64,000 nucleotides of DNA from VRUE01 sp035260485 (GTDB lineage: Bacteria > Actinomycetota > Thermoleophilia > Solirubrobacterales > 70-9), in NCBI GenBank assembly GCA_035260485.1, contig DATFVC010000078.1:26233-90232 (forward strand), written 5' to 3'. Each line of letters starts with the position of its first letter. Position 1 is the stretch's first letter. Shown one piece after another: positions 41,641-49,884 of the stretch. Both the position numbers and the translations under genes were made by a program. Below the pieces are notes generated by a model. It did not search any database, was not told the origin of the DNA, and saw only the letters and a program-made list of their open reading frames with translations.

Positions 41641-41751
41641 AGGGCCTATCCGGCAGGGGTGGAACGTCTTGTACTTTTTTTGCAGCGGCGCTCTCGGGCA
41701 GCTGACAGCTATCTTCAAAAAAGTTAAGTGGAACCCTGCCGGATAGGCCCT
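41641..41751 (+). repeat. hairpin repeat, family 1 copy 3
   Basis: Perfect 18-bp arms AGGGCCTATCCGGCAGGG (41641-41658) and complement (41734-41751). The core begins GGAACGTCTTGTACTTTTTT and ends CAAAAAAGTTAAGTGGAA. The right arm stops at the base before the TGA (41752-41754, minus) of the upstream small membrane-protein gene. It separates that gene from the pucR-type start. Confidence 0.8.
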
Positions 41752-42009
41752 TCAGCCGAGGATTTCGACTATGTCGTTGTAGTAGTAGACGATCGCAAGT
41801 CCCACCACTACGCCCGTGAGGACGAGGGCGACCAGCACGATCAGCGAGAGGAAGCCGGCTGCCGCCTTCTCCCAGAGCCGGCCGTAGGAGCCGATCGCGG
41901 GGACGAAGATCAGGCCGACGAAGGCGACCAGGCTGATCAGCCCGGCGCCGCCGAAGAGCAGGTACTCATTTTCGATCTTCTGCAGGGCGAACGGCAGCAC
42001 GGGCACCAT
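41752..42009 (-). CDS. small two-span membrane protein (85 aa)
   Basis: 85 residues with two hydrophobic segments (about 17-38 and 50-75) and short charged ends. ATG 42009 lies inside the end of the DedA-PAP2 gene (44-bp overlap), so it is translated from the same message. No family is recognised. Its stop codon directly abuts hairpin repeat copy 3. Confidence 0.6.
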   Translation of the reverse strand: MVPVLPFALQKIENEYLLFGGAGLISLVAFVGLIFVPAIGSYGRLWEKAAAGFLSLIVLVALVLTGVVVGLAIVYYYNDIVEILG

Positions 42010-43483
42010 TCTGCCTCACCGTGCTGATGACTAGGGCTACCGCCGCGCAGAGAGAGAAGGCCGCCGCGCCCAGTGCCCAGCCGGCGCTGACGTCGCTCAT
42101 GTAGTGGACGCCGAGGTAGACGCGTGAGAGGCCGACCAGGGCGGTCAGGGCGATCCCGGCGACGACAACCAGCGCTCCGCGTGCCATTCCCACTCGCAGC
42201 CGCATCACGATCGTCACCGCGAGCCAGACGTAGAAGGTCGAGTAGGCGGCGTGGGCGCTGGGAAAGGACGATCCCGAGACGCCTACCAGCCCATCGCCGG
42301 GGCGGGGCCGGTCGATGGCGTCCTTGAGCTCGTGGACGCCGGTGAGGACGATCGCCATGCCAGCGAGGAGGACGCCGAGCTCGACCCAGCGGCGGCGAGC
42401 GGCGAGCGCCGCCGCGGCTATTGCGGCCAGCGGCAGGACGATCGCGCTCGAGCCGAACGCCGTCACCGCCTTGGCGACGTCGACGAGCCAGGAGGCGCGC
42501 AGTTTTTCGGCGATTTCCATCGCGGTGAGGTCGCCGGGGGTGGGGCCGGGGTCGCCGTTGACGATCACCGTGTAGGCGACGAGGACGAAGGCGGCGACTG
42601 CGAAGGTCGCCATCAGCGAGGTGAATTCGAGCCCAAAAGTGCCCCCCGGGGTCACCCGTTCCCAGAGGAAGCTGAGCTGGGGCTGGAAGCGCCGCGCCAG
42701 GACCACGAGCCAGCGGGTCGCCCATCGGCCCTCCATCCAGCGCACCGCAGCGCGACGGTTCTCTTCGACGCGGAAGCGGCGCACCAGCACCACCGCGCCG
42801 ACGACGATGACGATCAGCGTGGCGAGCAGGAAGGCTCCGCGCCCCGCGTACTTGGCGGCGGTGTCGATGCTGCGCGAGAAGAAGTAGCCGACCAGGATGT
42901 GGGCGCTGGCCCAGAGCCCGGTGCCGAGGATGCTGTAGGGGACGAAGGCGCGGTAGCGCATACCCGAGCTGCCGGCGATGAAGGGAGCGAAGGCCCGCAC
43001 CAGGCTGATGAAGCGGCCGATGAAGATCGTCTTGCCACCGTGGCGGGAGAAGTAGTCCTCGACTTTCTCGAAGCGCTCGTGACTGATCCCGACGCGGGGG
43101 CCGTTGCGCATGACGAACTCGCGGCCAAGCCGGCCGCCGAGGAAGAAGCTGGTCGTGTCGCCGGCCCAGGCGGCGAACCAGGCGATCGCGATCAGGAGAT
43201 AGATGTTGATCGCCCCCTGCCCGGCGACGGCGCCGCCGAGCAGCATCACGCTCTCGCCCGGGACGACGAGGCCGACGAAGGCGCCGGTCTCGGCGAAGGC
43301 GAAGACGCCGACCAGGAGGTAGGTCCAGGCGCCGAGCGTGTGGGAGACATCCCCCAGCAGCCGCTGGAGATCGCCGTGCGGGATGATCCGGCTGATCAGG
43401 TAGTAGCCGGCAGCAACCGCCGCCACGATCGCGACGATCATCAGACGCCGTCGTTGGCGGTCCTCTGGAAGCTGCAGTTTCAT
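41966..43483 (-). CDS. fusion: DedA (SNARE-associated/VTT) plus PAP2 phosphatase
   Basis: 505 residues. Residues about 35-235 are a DedA/VTT domain (GLVVPGESVMLLGG, FFLGGRLGREF, FIGRFISLVRAFAPFIAGSSGM). Residues about 290-485 are a PAP2 lipid phosphatase with KDAIDRPRP, SSFPSAHAAY and SRVYLGVHYMSDV as the three active-site motifs; Ala replaces the usual Gly in the PSGH motif. DedA proteins flip or transport polyprenyl or phospholipids and PAP2 removes their phosphates, so one protein could recycle undecaprenyl pyrophosphate. ATG 43483 overlaps the ispE stop (ATGA). Confidence 0.88.
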   Translation of the reverse strand: MKLQLPEDRQRRRLMIVAIVAAVAAGYYLISRIIPHGDLQRLLGDVSHTLGAWTYLLVGVFAFAETGAFVGLVVPGESVMLLGGAVAGQGAINIYLLIAIAWFAAWAGDTTSFFLGGRLGREFVMRNGPRVGISHERFEKVEDYFSRHGGKTIFIGRFISLVRAFAPFIAGSSGMRYRAFVPYSILGTGLWASAHILVGYFFSRSIDTAAKYAGRGAFLLATLIVIVVGAVVLVRRFRVEENRRAAVRWMEGRWATRWLVVLARRFQPQLSFLWERVTPGGTFGLEFTSLMATFAVAAFVLVAYTVIVNGDPGPTPGDLTAMEIAEKLRASWLVDVAKAVTAFGSSAIVLPLAAIAAAALAARRRWVELGVLLAGMAIVLTGVHELKDAIDRPRPGDGLVGVSGSSFPSAHAAYSTFYVWLAVTIVMRLRVGMARGALVVVAGIALTALVGLSRVYLGVHYMSDVSAGWALGAAAFSLCAAVALVISTVRQNGARAAVRPAEDRK

Positions 43484-44331
43484 GGTGCTCTCCCCGCCTC
43501 GCAGACGATCGCATCGTCGCGGTCGAGCTCCACAGCCGCGCGCTCCGCCGCGGCAAGATCGGGGAAGAGGCCGAAGGCGGTCGGCCCGGAGCCGGTCAGA
43601 AGCGCCAGCGGCGCGCCGGCCTCGCGCAGGGCGCCCAGCGCCGCGCCGACGTCCGGCCGCAGCGAGCGAGCGGCTGGCTCGAGGTCATTGGCCAGGAGGC
43701 CCGCGTACTCGAGCGGCGAAGCCCCGGCGCCGGCCGCCTCACATAACTGGAGCGCCAGCGAGTCCAGTTCCTCCTCACTGCGGCCGGACCCGAGCCGGTC
43801 GGCCTCGGCGAAGACCTCGGCGGTGCTCAGACCGCCGCCAGCGGGTAGTAGGAGAACCGCATGGGAGGGTGGGGCCGGCAGGCGCTCGACCCGCTCGCCG
43901 GCCCCTCGCACCAGTGCCAGCGCCGGGACCAGCTGCGAGGGCACGTCGGCGCCGAGTTCCGCCGCGATCCCACCGAGGTCCGGAATCCAGCCGGCGGCTC
44001 CCGTGGCCGGGTCTCGCGCCAGGCGCAACACCGCGGCGGCATCAGCGCTGCCACCGCCGAGCCCGGCGGCGACCGGGATCCGCTTCTCGATCTCGACCCG
44101 CAATGGCGGGCGATCCCAGCCCCGCTCGCGCAGCGCCGCCAACGCTCGCGCGGCGAGGTTCTCTCCCTCGACCTCCGAACAGACGACCTCGTCGTGGCCG
44201 GCCTCGGAGACCTCGATTGCGTCGGCCAAGGCGAGCGGCTCGAACAGCGAACAAAGCGTGTGCAGGCCGTCGTCCCGGCGCGGGCCGAGGAAAAGGCAGA
44301 GGTTGAGCTTGGCAGGGGCTTCGATGCGCAT
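43480..44331 (-). CDS. ispE: 4-diphosphocytidyl-2-C-methyl-D-erythritol kinase
   Basis: 283-residue GHMP kinase of the non-mevalonate isoprenoid pathway. PAKLNLCLFLGPRRDDGLH (residues 5-23) is the substrate-binding start, PVAAGLGGGSADAAA (about 89-103) the ATP loop, and LTGSGPTAFGLF the third GHMP motif. ATG 44331 is 11 bp after the rsmA stop. The ispE-rsmA-tatD linkage is common in actinobacteria, and the downstream DedA-PAP2 gene ties isoprenoid supply to lipid-carrier recycling. Confidence 0.93.
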   Translation of the reverse strand: MRIEAPAKLNLCLFLGPRRDDGLHTLCSLFEPLALADAIEVSEAGHDEVVCSEVEGENLAARALAALRERGWDRPPLRVEIEKRIPVAAGLGGGSADAAAVLRLARDPATGAAGWIPDLGGIAAELGADVPSQLVPALALVRGAGERVERLPAPPSHAVLLLPAGGGLSTAEVFAEADRLGSGRSEEELDSLALQLCEAAGAGASPLEYAGLLANDLEPAARSLRPDVGAALGALREAGAPLALLTGSGPTAFGLFPDLAAAERAAVELDRDDAIVCEAGRAP

Positions 44332-44341
44332 CGGGGCAGGC

Positions 44342-45118
44342 TCAGCCGCTATCGCTTGCTTTCCACGGCAAGCCGTGCGCGAGCTCGACGAACTCCAGCG
44401 GCGTGACCGCCTCGGCGCGCGTCTCCAAGCGCAACCCCAGCTCAGGGAGCAAGGCGCGGGTCCTGCCCAGGCTGCCGGGCCGGGCGTGCGCAAGCGAGCG
44501 GGCCAGCGTCTTGCGACGGTGGGCGAAGGCGGCGCGGACGAGGTCGCGGGTGGCCGGGTCTGCTCCGGGCCCGGTGCGGTGGAGGCTGATCACCGCCGAG
44601 CCCACTCGGGGTCTGGGCCGGAAGACGGAGGGGTCGACGGAGCGCAGCATTTTCGTCTCGCAAGCGAGCTGCACGAGCACGCTCGGGGCGCCGTACTCGC
44701 GACGGCCGGCTTCGGCACGCAGGCGGTCGGCGATCTCGCGCTGCACCATCACGGTCCAGCGCTGCACCGAGGGCAGCTCTTCGATCGTGCGGATGATCAG
44801 CGGCGTGGCGATCGAGTAGGGAAGGTTGGAGACGATGACGGTTGGCGCCGGGTCGAGGCCGGCCAGGTCGAGCCGCAATGCGTCGCCCCAGTGCAGGTCG
44901 ACGTTGGCGAGCGCTGCGATCGGCGCCAGCACCGGCTCCAGCCCGCGGTCGATCTCGATCGTGTGGACGTGCGCGGCGGCCGCGGCAAGACGCTCGGTCA
45001 GCGGTCCTTCACCCGCGCCAACCTCCAGCACCACGTCGTTCGGCGCGAGCTCCGCATCGCGCACGATCGCCTCGAGCAGGTTCGTGTCGGTGAGGAAGTT
45101 CTGGCCGAGCCTGACCAC
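44342..45118 (-). CDS. rsmA: 16S rRNA (adenine1518/1519-N6)-dimethyltransferase
   Basis: 258-residue methyltransferase (KsgA). RLGQNFLTD (residues 3-11), the SAM loop VLEVGAGEGPLTERL (about 30-44) and the catalytic NLPYSIATP (about 98-106) are intact; SVFRPRPRVGSAVI is the conserved C-terminal turn. It dimethylates two adjacent adenines near the 3' end of 16S rRNA. GTG 45118 is the only start that keeps RLGQNFL complete. Confidence 0.94.
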   Translation of the reverse strand: MVRLGQNFLTDTNLLEAIVRDAELAPNDVVLEVGAGEGPLTERLAAAAAHVHTIEIDRGLEPVLAPIAALANVDLHWGDALRLDLAGLDPAPTVIVSNLPYSIATPLIIRTIEELPSVQRWTVMVQREIADRLRAEAGRREYGAPSVLVQLACETKMLRSVDPSVFRPRPRVGSAVISLHRTGPGADPATRDLVRAAFAHRRKTLARSLAHARPGSLGRTRALLPELGLRLETRAEAVTPLEFVELAHGLPWKASDSG

Positions 45119-45129
45119 GCTCTCGGTCC

Positions 45130-45897
45130 CTACCAGCCGAAGAGGGCGCGGGCATTGGCCTCGACGATCCCCTCCAGCTCCTCGTAGGGGATGCCGCGTG
45201 TCGCGGCGACGACACCGGCCGTGTCGACGACGTAGGCGGGCTCGTTGGGCCTGCCCCGCACGGTCTGAGGCGCCAGGTAGGGGGCGTCGGTCTCGACCAG
45301 GATCAGCTCGGCGGGCAGCTGGGCGGCGGCCTCGCGAAGGTCGCCGGAGCCTGGATAGGTCGTGTGGCCGGCGAAGGAGCAGTACCAGCCGCGCTCGGCC
45401 GCGTCGGTGGCGCGCCAGGGGGCGGAGAAGCAGTGCAGGATCACCGGCGTGTCGCCGGCGCGGGCGTCGAGCAGCTCGAAGATCTCGTCGATCGCCGCCG
45501 TCTCGCCGTCTTTGTCGCGGGCGTGGATGACGATCGGCAGGCCGAGCTCGCGGGCGATCCCGACCTGCGCCTCGAAGGCGCGGCGCTGGTCGGCCGGGCT
45601 CGCCGTCTCGCGGTAGTAGTCGATGCCGGTCTCGCCGATCGCGCGCACCTTCTCGTGGGCAGCCAGCCGCGCGATCTCCTCGGCCCGCGCATCGTCGAAT
45701 CCCGTTGCCTCGGTCGGGTGGCAGCCGACGCTGGCGAACACCGCCTCATGGCGCTCCGCAGCGCCGATCGCCGCCCCGTTCTCCTCGCCGCCGAGGCCGA
45801 CGTTCAGGATCCGGCTGACGCCGGCCGCGCGCGCGTCCGCAACCAGCTCGGCCTCGGGCCGCTCGCAGAGGAACAGATGCGTGTGGGAATCGATCAT
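45130..45897 (-). CDS. tatD: TatD-family metal-dependent deoxyribonuclease
   Basis: 255-residue TIM-barrel hydrolase. Metal ligands appear in DSHTHL (residues 3-8), the Glu of AIGETGIDYY (about 94), the His of PIVIHARD and VILHCFSA, and the Asp of VETDAPYLAP. It has 3'-5' exonuclease activity in characterised homologues. The gene lies 11 bp upstream of rsmA and its start faces metH across 56 bp. Confidence 0.92.
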   Translation of the reverse strand: MIDSHTHLFLCERPEAELVADARAAGVSRILNVGLGGEENGAAIGAAERHEAVFASVGCHPTEATGFDDARAEEIARLAAHEKVRAIGETGIDYYRETASPADQRRAFEAQVGIARELGLPIVIHARDKDGETAAIDEIFELLDARAGDTPVILHCFSAPWRATDAAERGWYCSFAGHTTYPGSGDLREAAAQLPAELILVETDAPYLAPQTVRGRPNEPAYVVDTAGVVAATRGIPYEELEGIVEANARALFGW

Positions 45898-45953
45898 TGC
45901 TGGGTTTCCAGCCTATCCGCGTGGGATGGCGAACCATCTAACCTCTTTTGACC

Positions 45954-48900
45954 ATGGCTGAGCGTGACTACATAGCCGCGACTAAGGAGCGCGTCGTCGT
46001 CTTCGACGGCGGCATGGGCGCGACCCTGGAGCAATTCGACCTGACCCAGGCCGACTACGGCGGCCTCGCGGGAAAATGCCATGAGGCCCTCGTCCTGAAC
46101 CGCCCCGACGTGATCGAGGGCGTCCATGCCTCGATGCTGGAAGCCGGCGCCGAGGTGGTCGAGACCGACAGCTTCCAGGGCTCGCGGCTGAAGCTCGAGG
46201 AGTGGGGGCTGGGCGAGCACACGCACGAGATCAACGTGAAGGCGGCGCAGATCGCCCGCTGGGCGGCGGGCGAGGACCGCTTTGTCGCCGGCTCGATCGG
46301 GCCGACCGGCTTCCTGCCCGCCTCCGATGACCCCACCCTGGGCGACATCTCCTTCCGCAGGCTGGTCGAGGTCTTCGCCGAGCAGGCCCTTGGTCTGGTG
46401 GAGGGCGGCGCCGACCTGATCATCATCGAGACCGCGCAGGACATCCTCGAGGTCAAGGCGGCGATCTTCGGTGCCCGCGAGGCATTCGCCGAGACCGGTC
46501 GCACGCTGCCGATTCAGGCCAGCGTCTCGTTGCTGCCGCAGGGCGGCAAGATGCTGCTCGGCACCGACATCGCGGCGGTGCTGACGACGCTGAGCGGGCT
46601 CGACGTCGACGTGATCGGGCTCAACTGCTCGACCGGGCCCGAGGACATGCGCGACGCGATCCGCTACCTGGGCGAGAACAGCCCGCTTCCCGTCCACTGC
46701 ATCCCCAACGCCGGCCTGCCCCTGCAGGGCCCCGACGGCGAGACGATCTTCCCCGAAGGGCCCGAGCCGCTGGCGGCGACGCTGGGCGAGTTCGTCGAGC
46801 GCTACGGCGTCGGGATCGTCGGTGGCTGCTGCGGTACGACGCCTGAGCACATCGCGGCAATCCGCGAGCGGGTCGGCAGCCGCGTGCCTGGCGAGCGCCC
46901 CGCGCCCGGCGCCCCCCAGCTCTCCTCGATGATGACCGCGACCCCGCTCGTGCAGGAGCCGCGCCCGACCCTGGTCGGCGAGCGCGTCAACTCGCAGGGC
47001 TCGCGCAAGGCGAAGGAGCTGCTGCTCGCCGACGACTACGACGGCCTCGTCCAGGTCGCCGAAGACCAGGTCGAAGGCGGCGCCCACGTTCTCGACGTCT
47101 GCGTGGCGCTGACCGAGCGCGCCGACGAGGACGAGCAGATGGTGGCCGTGGTCGAGCGGATCTCGCTGACCCAGCCGGCGCCGATCCAGGTCGACTCGAC
47201 CGAGCCCGAGGTGATCGAGGCGGCGCTGGAGAAGATCCCCGGGCGGGCGATCGTCAACTCGATCAACCTCGAGGCCGGCCGCGACAAGGCCGACGTCGTC
47301 GTGCCCTTGGCGAAGGCGCACGGGGCGGCGCTGATCGCGCTGACGATCGACGAGGTCGGGATGGCGAAGACGGCCGAGCGCAAGGTCGAGATCGCCAAGC
47401 GGATCCGCGACCTCGCCTGCGAGGAGCACGGCCTCGACCCCGAGGCGCTGATCTTCGACGCGCTCACCTTCACCCTGACCACGGGCGACGACGAGTGGAA
47501 GCCGTCCGCCGTGGAGACGATCGAGGGGATCCGGCGGATCAAGGCCGAGCTGCCGGGCGTGAAGACCTCGCTCGGCGTCTCCAACGTCTCCTTCGGTGTC
47601 GGCCAGCCGGCCCGCGCGGTGCTCAACTCGGTCTTCCTCCACCACTGCGTCGATGCCGGGCTCGACCTGGCGATGGTCAACCCCAACCACATCACCCCCT
47701 ACGCGGAGATCTCCGACTCCGAGCGCGAGCTGACCGACGATCTCGTCTTCAACCGGCGCGAGGATGCTCTGGAGCTCTTCATCGCCCATTTCGAGTCGAA
47801 GGGCGAGGAGGCGGCAGAGGAGGTCGGCGATCCGACTGAGGGCATGGAGCCCGAGGAGGCCCTGCACTGGCACATCCTGCGCCGCAAGAAGGACGGGGTG
47901 GAGGAGTGGATCGACCGATCCAACGAGAAGATCGGCGCGGTTCCGACGCTGAACGAGGTGCTGCTGCCGGCGATGAAGGAGGTCGGCGACAAATTCGGCG
48001 CCGGTGAACTGATCCTGCCCTTCGTCCTGCAGTCGGCCGAAGTGATGAAGCGTGCCGTGGCGCGGCTGGAGAACTACCTCGACCGGATCGACGGCCACAC
48101 CAAGGGCAAGGTCGTGATCGCGACCGTGTTCGGCGACGTCCACGACATCGGCAAGTCGCTGGTCAACACGATCCTCACCAACAACGGCTACACCGTGGTC
48201 GACCTCGGCAAGCAGGTCCCGGTCGAGGCGATCATCGAGGCCGCGGTCGAGAACGAGGCCGACGCGATCGGCCTCTCCGCGCTGCTGGTCTCGACCTCGA
48301 AGCAGATGCCGATCTGCGTGCAGGAGCTGCACCAGCGCGGCCTCGAGTTCCCGGTGCTGATCGGCGGCGCTGCGATCAACCGCGACTTCGGCCGCCGCAC
48401 GCTCTACCCGCACGGCAAGGAGTCCGACGACGTCTATGAGCCGGGAGTCTTCTATTGCAAGGACGCTTTCCAGGGGCTCGACACGATGGACGCGCTGATC
48501 GACGAGGGGGCGCGTGAGACGCTGGTCGAGCGGATCCACGCCGAGGCCAAGCAGCTGCGCGAGAAGCCCGTCGTCGTCGACGACGGGCCGCCGACCAGCG
48601 ACGCGAGCGTGCGCTCCGCCGCTGCCACCGACAACCCGATCCCCAAGTCACCCTTCAACGGAGTGCGCGAGGTCGAGATCGACCTCGACGAGGTCTACCC
48701 CTATCTCGACCGCCACGTGCTCTTCAAGCTGCATTGGGGCGGCAAAGGCGTGAAGGGGGAAGCCTGGCGAGAGCTGGTCGAGGGCAACGGCGAGGAGGAG
48801 GGCTTCGCGCCGCGCCTGGAGCGGATGTGGCGCGAGCAGGACTACCTCCATCCGCGGGCAAGGCTCGGTTACTTCCCTTGCAACGCGGAGGGCAACGAGC

Positions 48901-49487
48901 TGATCGTCTTCGACCCCGAGGATCCCGCGCACGAGCTGGAGCGGCTCGTCTTCCCGCGCCAGCCCAAGCACGACCGGATCTGCCTCGCCGACTTCTACCG
49001 GCCGCTGGATTCCGGCGAACGCGACGTGGTCGCGCTGCAGGGCGTCACCGTCGGGCCCGAGGTCACGGAGCTGATCGAGCGGCTGGAGCGCGAAGGCGAG
49101 TTCGCCGAACAGCTCTTCGTGCACGGGCTCGGCGTGCAGTCGGCAGAGGGCCTGGCCGAGTGGCTGCACGCGGAGGTGCGCCGCGGGCTCGGCATCGACC
49201 CCGATCAGGGCCGCCGCTACTCCTGGGGCTACCCGGCTTGCCCGGACCAGTCCGAGCACGAGAAGGTCTGGCGCCTGCTCGGCCTGGAGGAGATCGGCAT
49301 GACTCTTTCCAATGGCTACGCCGTGACGCCCGAGCAGTCGACGGTGGCGATCGTCGCCCACCACCCCCAGGCCGTCTACTTCGGCATGAAGTCCGGCTTC
49401 ATCCCTGAGCGGAAGTCCCCCGACGAGCTGATCGCCGGCACCGACCGAGGCGGCCAGCTTCCCCCCGAGCGCGAGCCGGTTGGCTAA
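45954..49487 (+). CDS. metH: cobalamin-dependent methionine synthase
   Basis: 1177-residue four-module enzyme. The homocysteine domain (about 1-320) has the zinc Cys in GLNCSTGPEDM and the GGCCGTTPEH pair. The folate-binding barrel (about 340-620) starts TLVGERVNSQGSRK. The B12 domain carries DVHDIGKS (about 727), the His being the lower cobalt ligand. The C-terminal reactivation domain has RYSWGYPACPDQSEH. All four modules are present, although two linkers are short. ATG 45954 follows a TAACCT -10-like element by nine bases, suggesting a leaderless message. I see no cobalamin riboswitch in the 56-bp spacer. Confidence 0.96.
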   Translation: MAERDYIAATKERVVVFDGGMGATLEQFDLTQADYGGLAGKCHEALVLNRPDVIEGVHASMLEAGAEVVETDSFQGSRLKLEEWGLGEHTHEINVKAAQIARWAAGEDRFVAGSIGPTGFLPASDDPTLGDISFRRLVEVFAEQALGLVEGGADLIIIETAQDILEVKAAIFGAREAFAETGRTLPIQASVSLLPQGGKMLLGTDIAAVLTTLSGLDVDVIGLNCSTGPEDMRDAIRYLGENSPLPVHCIPNAGLPLQGPDGETIFPEGPEPLAATLGEFVERYGVGIVGGCCGTTPEHIAAIRERVGSRVPGERPAPGAPQLSSMMTATPLVQEPRPTLVGERVNSQGSRKAKELLLADDYDGLVQVAEDQVEGGAHVLDVCVALTERADEDEQMVAVVERISLTQPAPIQVDSTEPEVIEAALEKIPGRAIVNSINLEAGRDKADVVVPLAKAHGAALIALTIDEVGMAKTAERKVEIAKRIRDLACEEHGLDPEALIFDALTFTLTTGDDEWKPSAVETIEGIRRIKAELPGVKTSLGVSNVSFGVGQPARAVLNSVFLHHCVDAGLDLAMVNPNHITPYAEISDSERELTDDLVFNRREDALELFIAHFESKGEEAAEEVGDPTEGMEPEEALHWHILRRKKDGVEEWIDRSNEKIGAVPTLNEVLLPAMKEVGDKFGAGELILPFVLQSAEVMKRAVARLENYLDRIDGHTKGKVVIATVFGDVHDIGKSLVNTILTNNGYTVVDLGKQVPVEAIIEAAVENEADAIGLSALLVSTSKQMPICVQELHQRGLEFPVLIGGAAINRDFGRRTLYPHGKESDDVYEPGVFYCKDAFQGLDTMDALIDEGARETLVERIHAEAKQLREKPVVVDDGPPTSDASVRSAAATDNPIPKSPFNGVREVEIDLDEVYPYLDRHVLFKLHWGGKGVKGEAWRELVEGNGEEEGFAPRLERMWREQDYLHPRARLGYFPCNAEGNELIVFDPEDPAHELERLVFPRQPKHDRICLADFYRPLDSGERDVVALQGVTVGPEVTELIERLEREGEFAEQLFVHGLGVQSAEGLAEWLHAEVRRGLGIDPDQGRRYSWGYPACPDQSEHEKVWRLLGLEEIGMTLSNGYAVTPEQSTVAIVAHHPQAVYFGMKSGFIPERKSPDELIAGTDRGGQLPPEREPVG

Positions 49488-49524
49488 CAGCGCCCGCTGC
49501 GCCTAAGCTTTAGAGGCAATCCCT

Positions 49525-49596
49525 TGGGGAGTGGTGTAGTGGGCAACACTCGGCACTTTGGATGCCGCATCCCCGGTTCGAACCCGGGCTCCCCAG
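49525..49596 (+). tRNA. tRNA-Gln (anticodon TTG)
   Basis: Acceptor TGGGGAG (49525-49531) pairs with CTCCCCA (49589-49595), followed by discriminator G. The anticodon loop CTTTGGA holds TTG, and the T-arm CCCGGTTCGAACCCGGG is canonical. CCA is not encoded. Confidence 0.95.
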
Positions 49597-49884
49597 TTCG
49601 CCAATTCACCGTGTTCCGGTTCGGACTATCCCGAAGTGAGGATGTGGCCACCATCAAGGCGAGTTTCGGAGGTTGCTGTATGGCTGATTACGACCCTTGC
49701 CCTTGACGTTGTTATGAAGGCCTGATTGCGAGGATCGCTTTTTGGGGAAGAAGTAACGAATCGTGGCAGCAAGAACACATGGTCACCTTGTTCTTGGTCC
49801 AGGCCAGTCGAGACATCGACAGAAGCATTCCGATTCTGATTTTCTCCAACAACGTTGTCTGGCTTGATTGGGAACATATGTTCG
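49597..49884. other. low-GC spacer between tRNA-Gln and HNH gene
   Basis: 288 bp at clearly lower GC than the flanks. It contains only short frames without homology or ribosome binding sites. I find no copy of the tRNA 3' end here or beyond the HNH gene, so an attachment site is not demonstrated. Confidence 0.4.

Noticed and set aside
42251..45187. 978-residue open frame on the plus strand
   Set aside because: It runs antisense across DedA-PAP2, ispE and rsmA, all of which have clear motifs; the plus-strand peptide is low complexity.
45898..45953. possible cobalamin riboswitch before metH
   Set aside because: Only 56 bp separate metH from tatD and no B12-box-like sequence is present.
45894..48539. 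881-residue open frame on the minus strand
   Set aside because: It is antisense to metH, has no homology pattern and consists of Asp/Arg/Leu-rich shadow sequence typical of GC-rich antisense frames.
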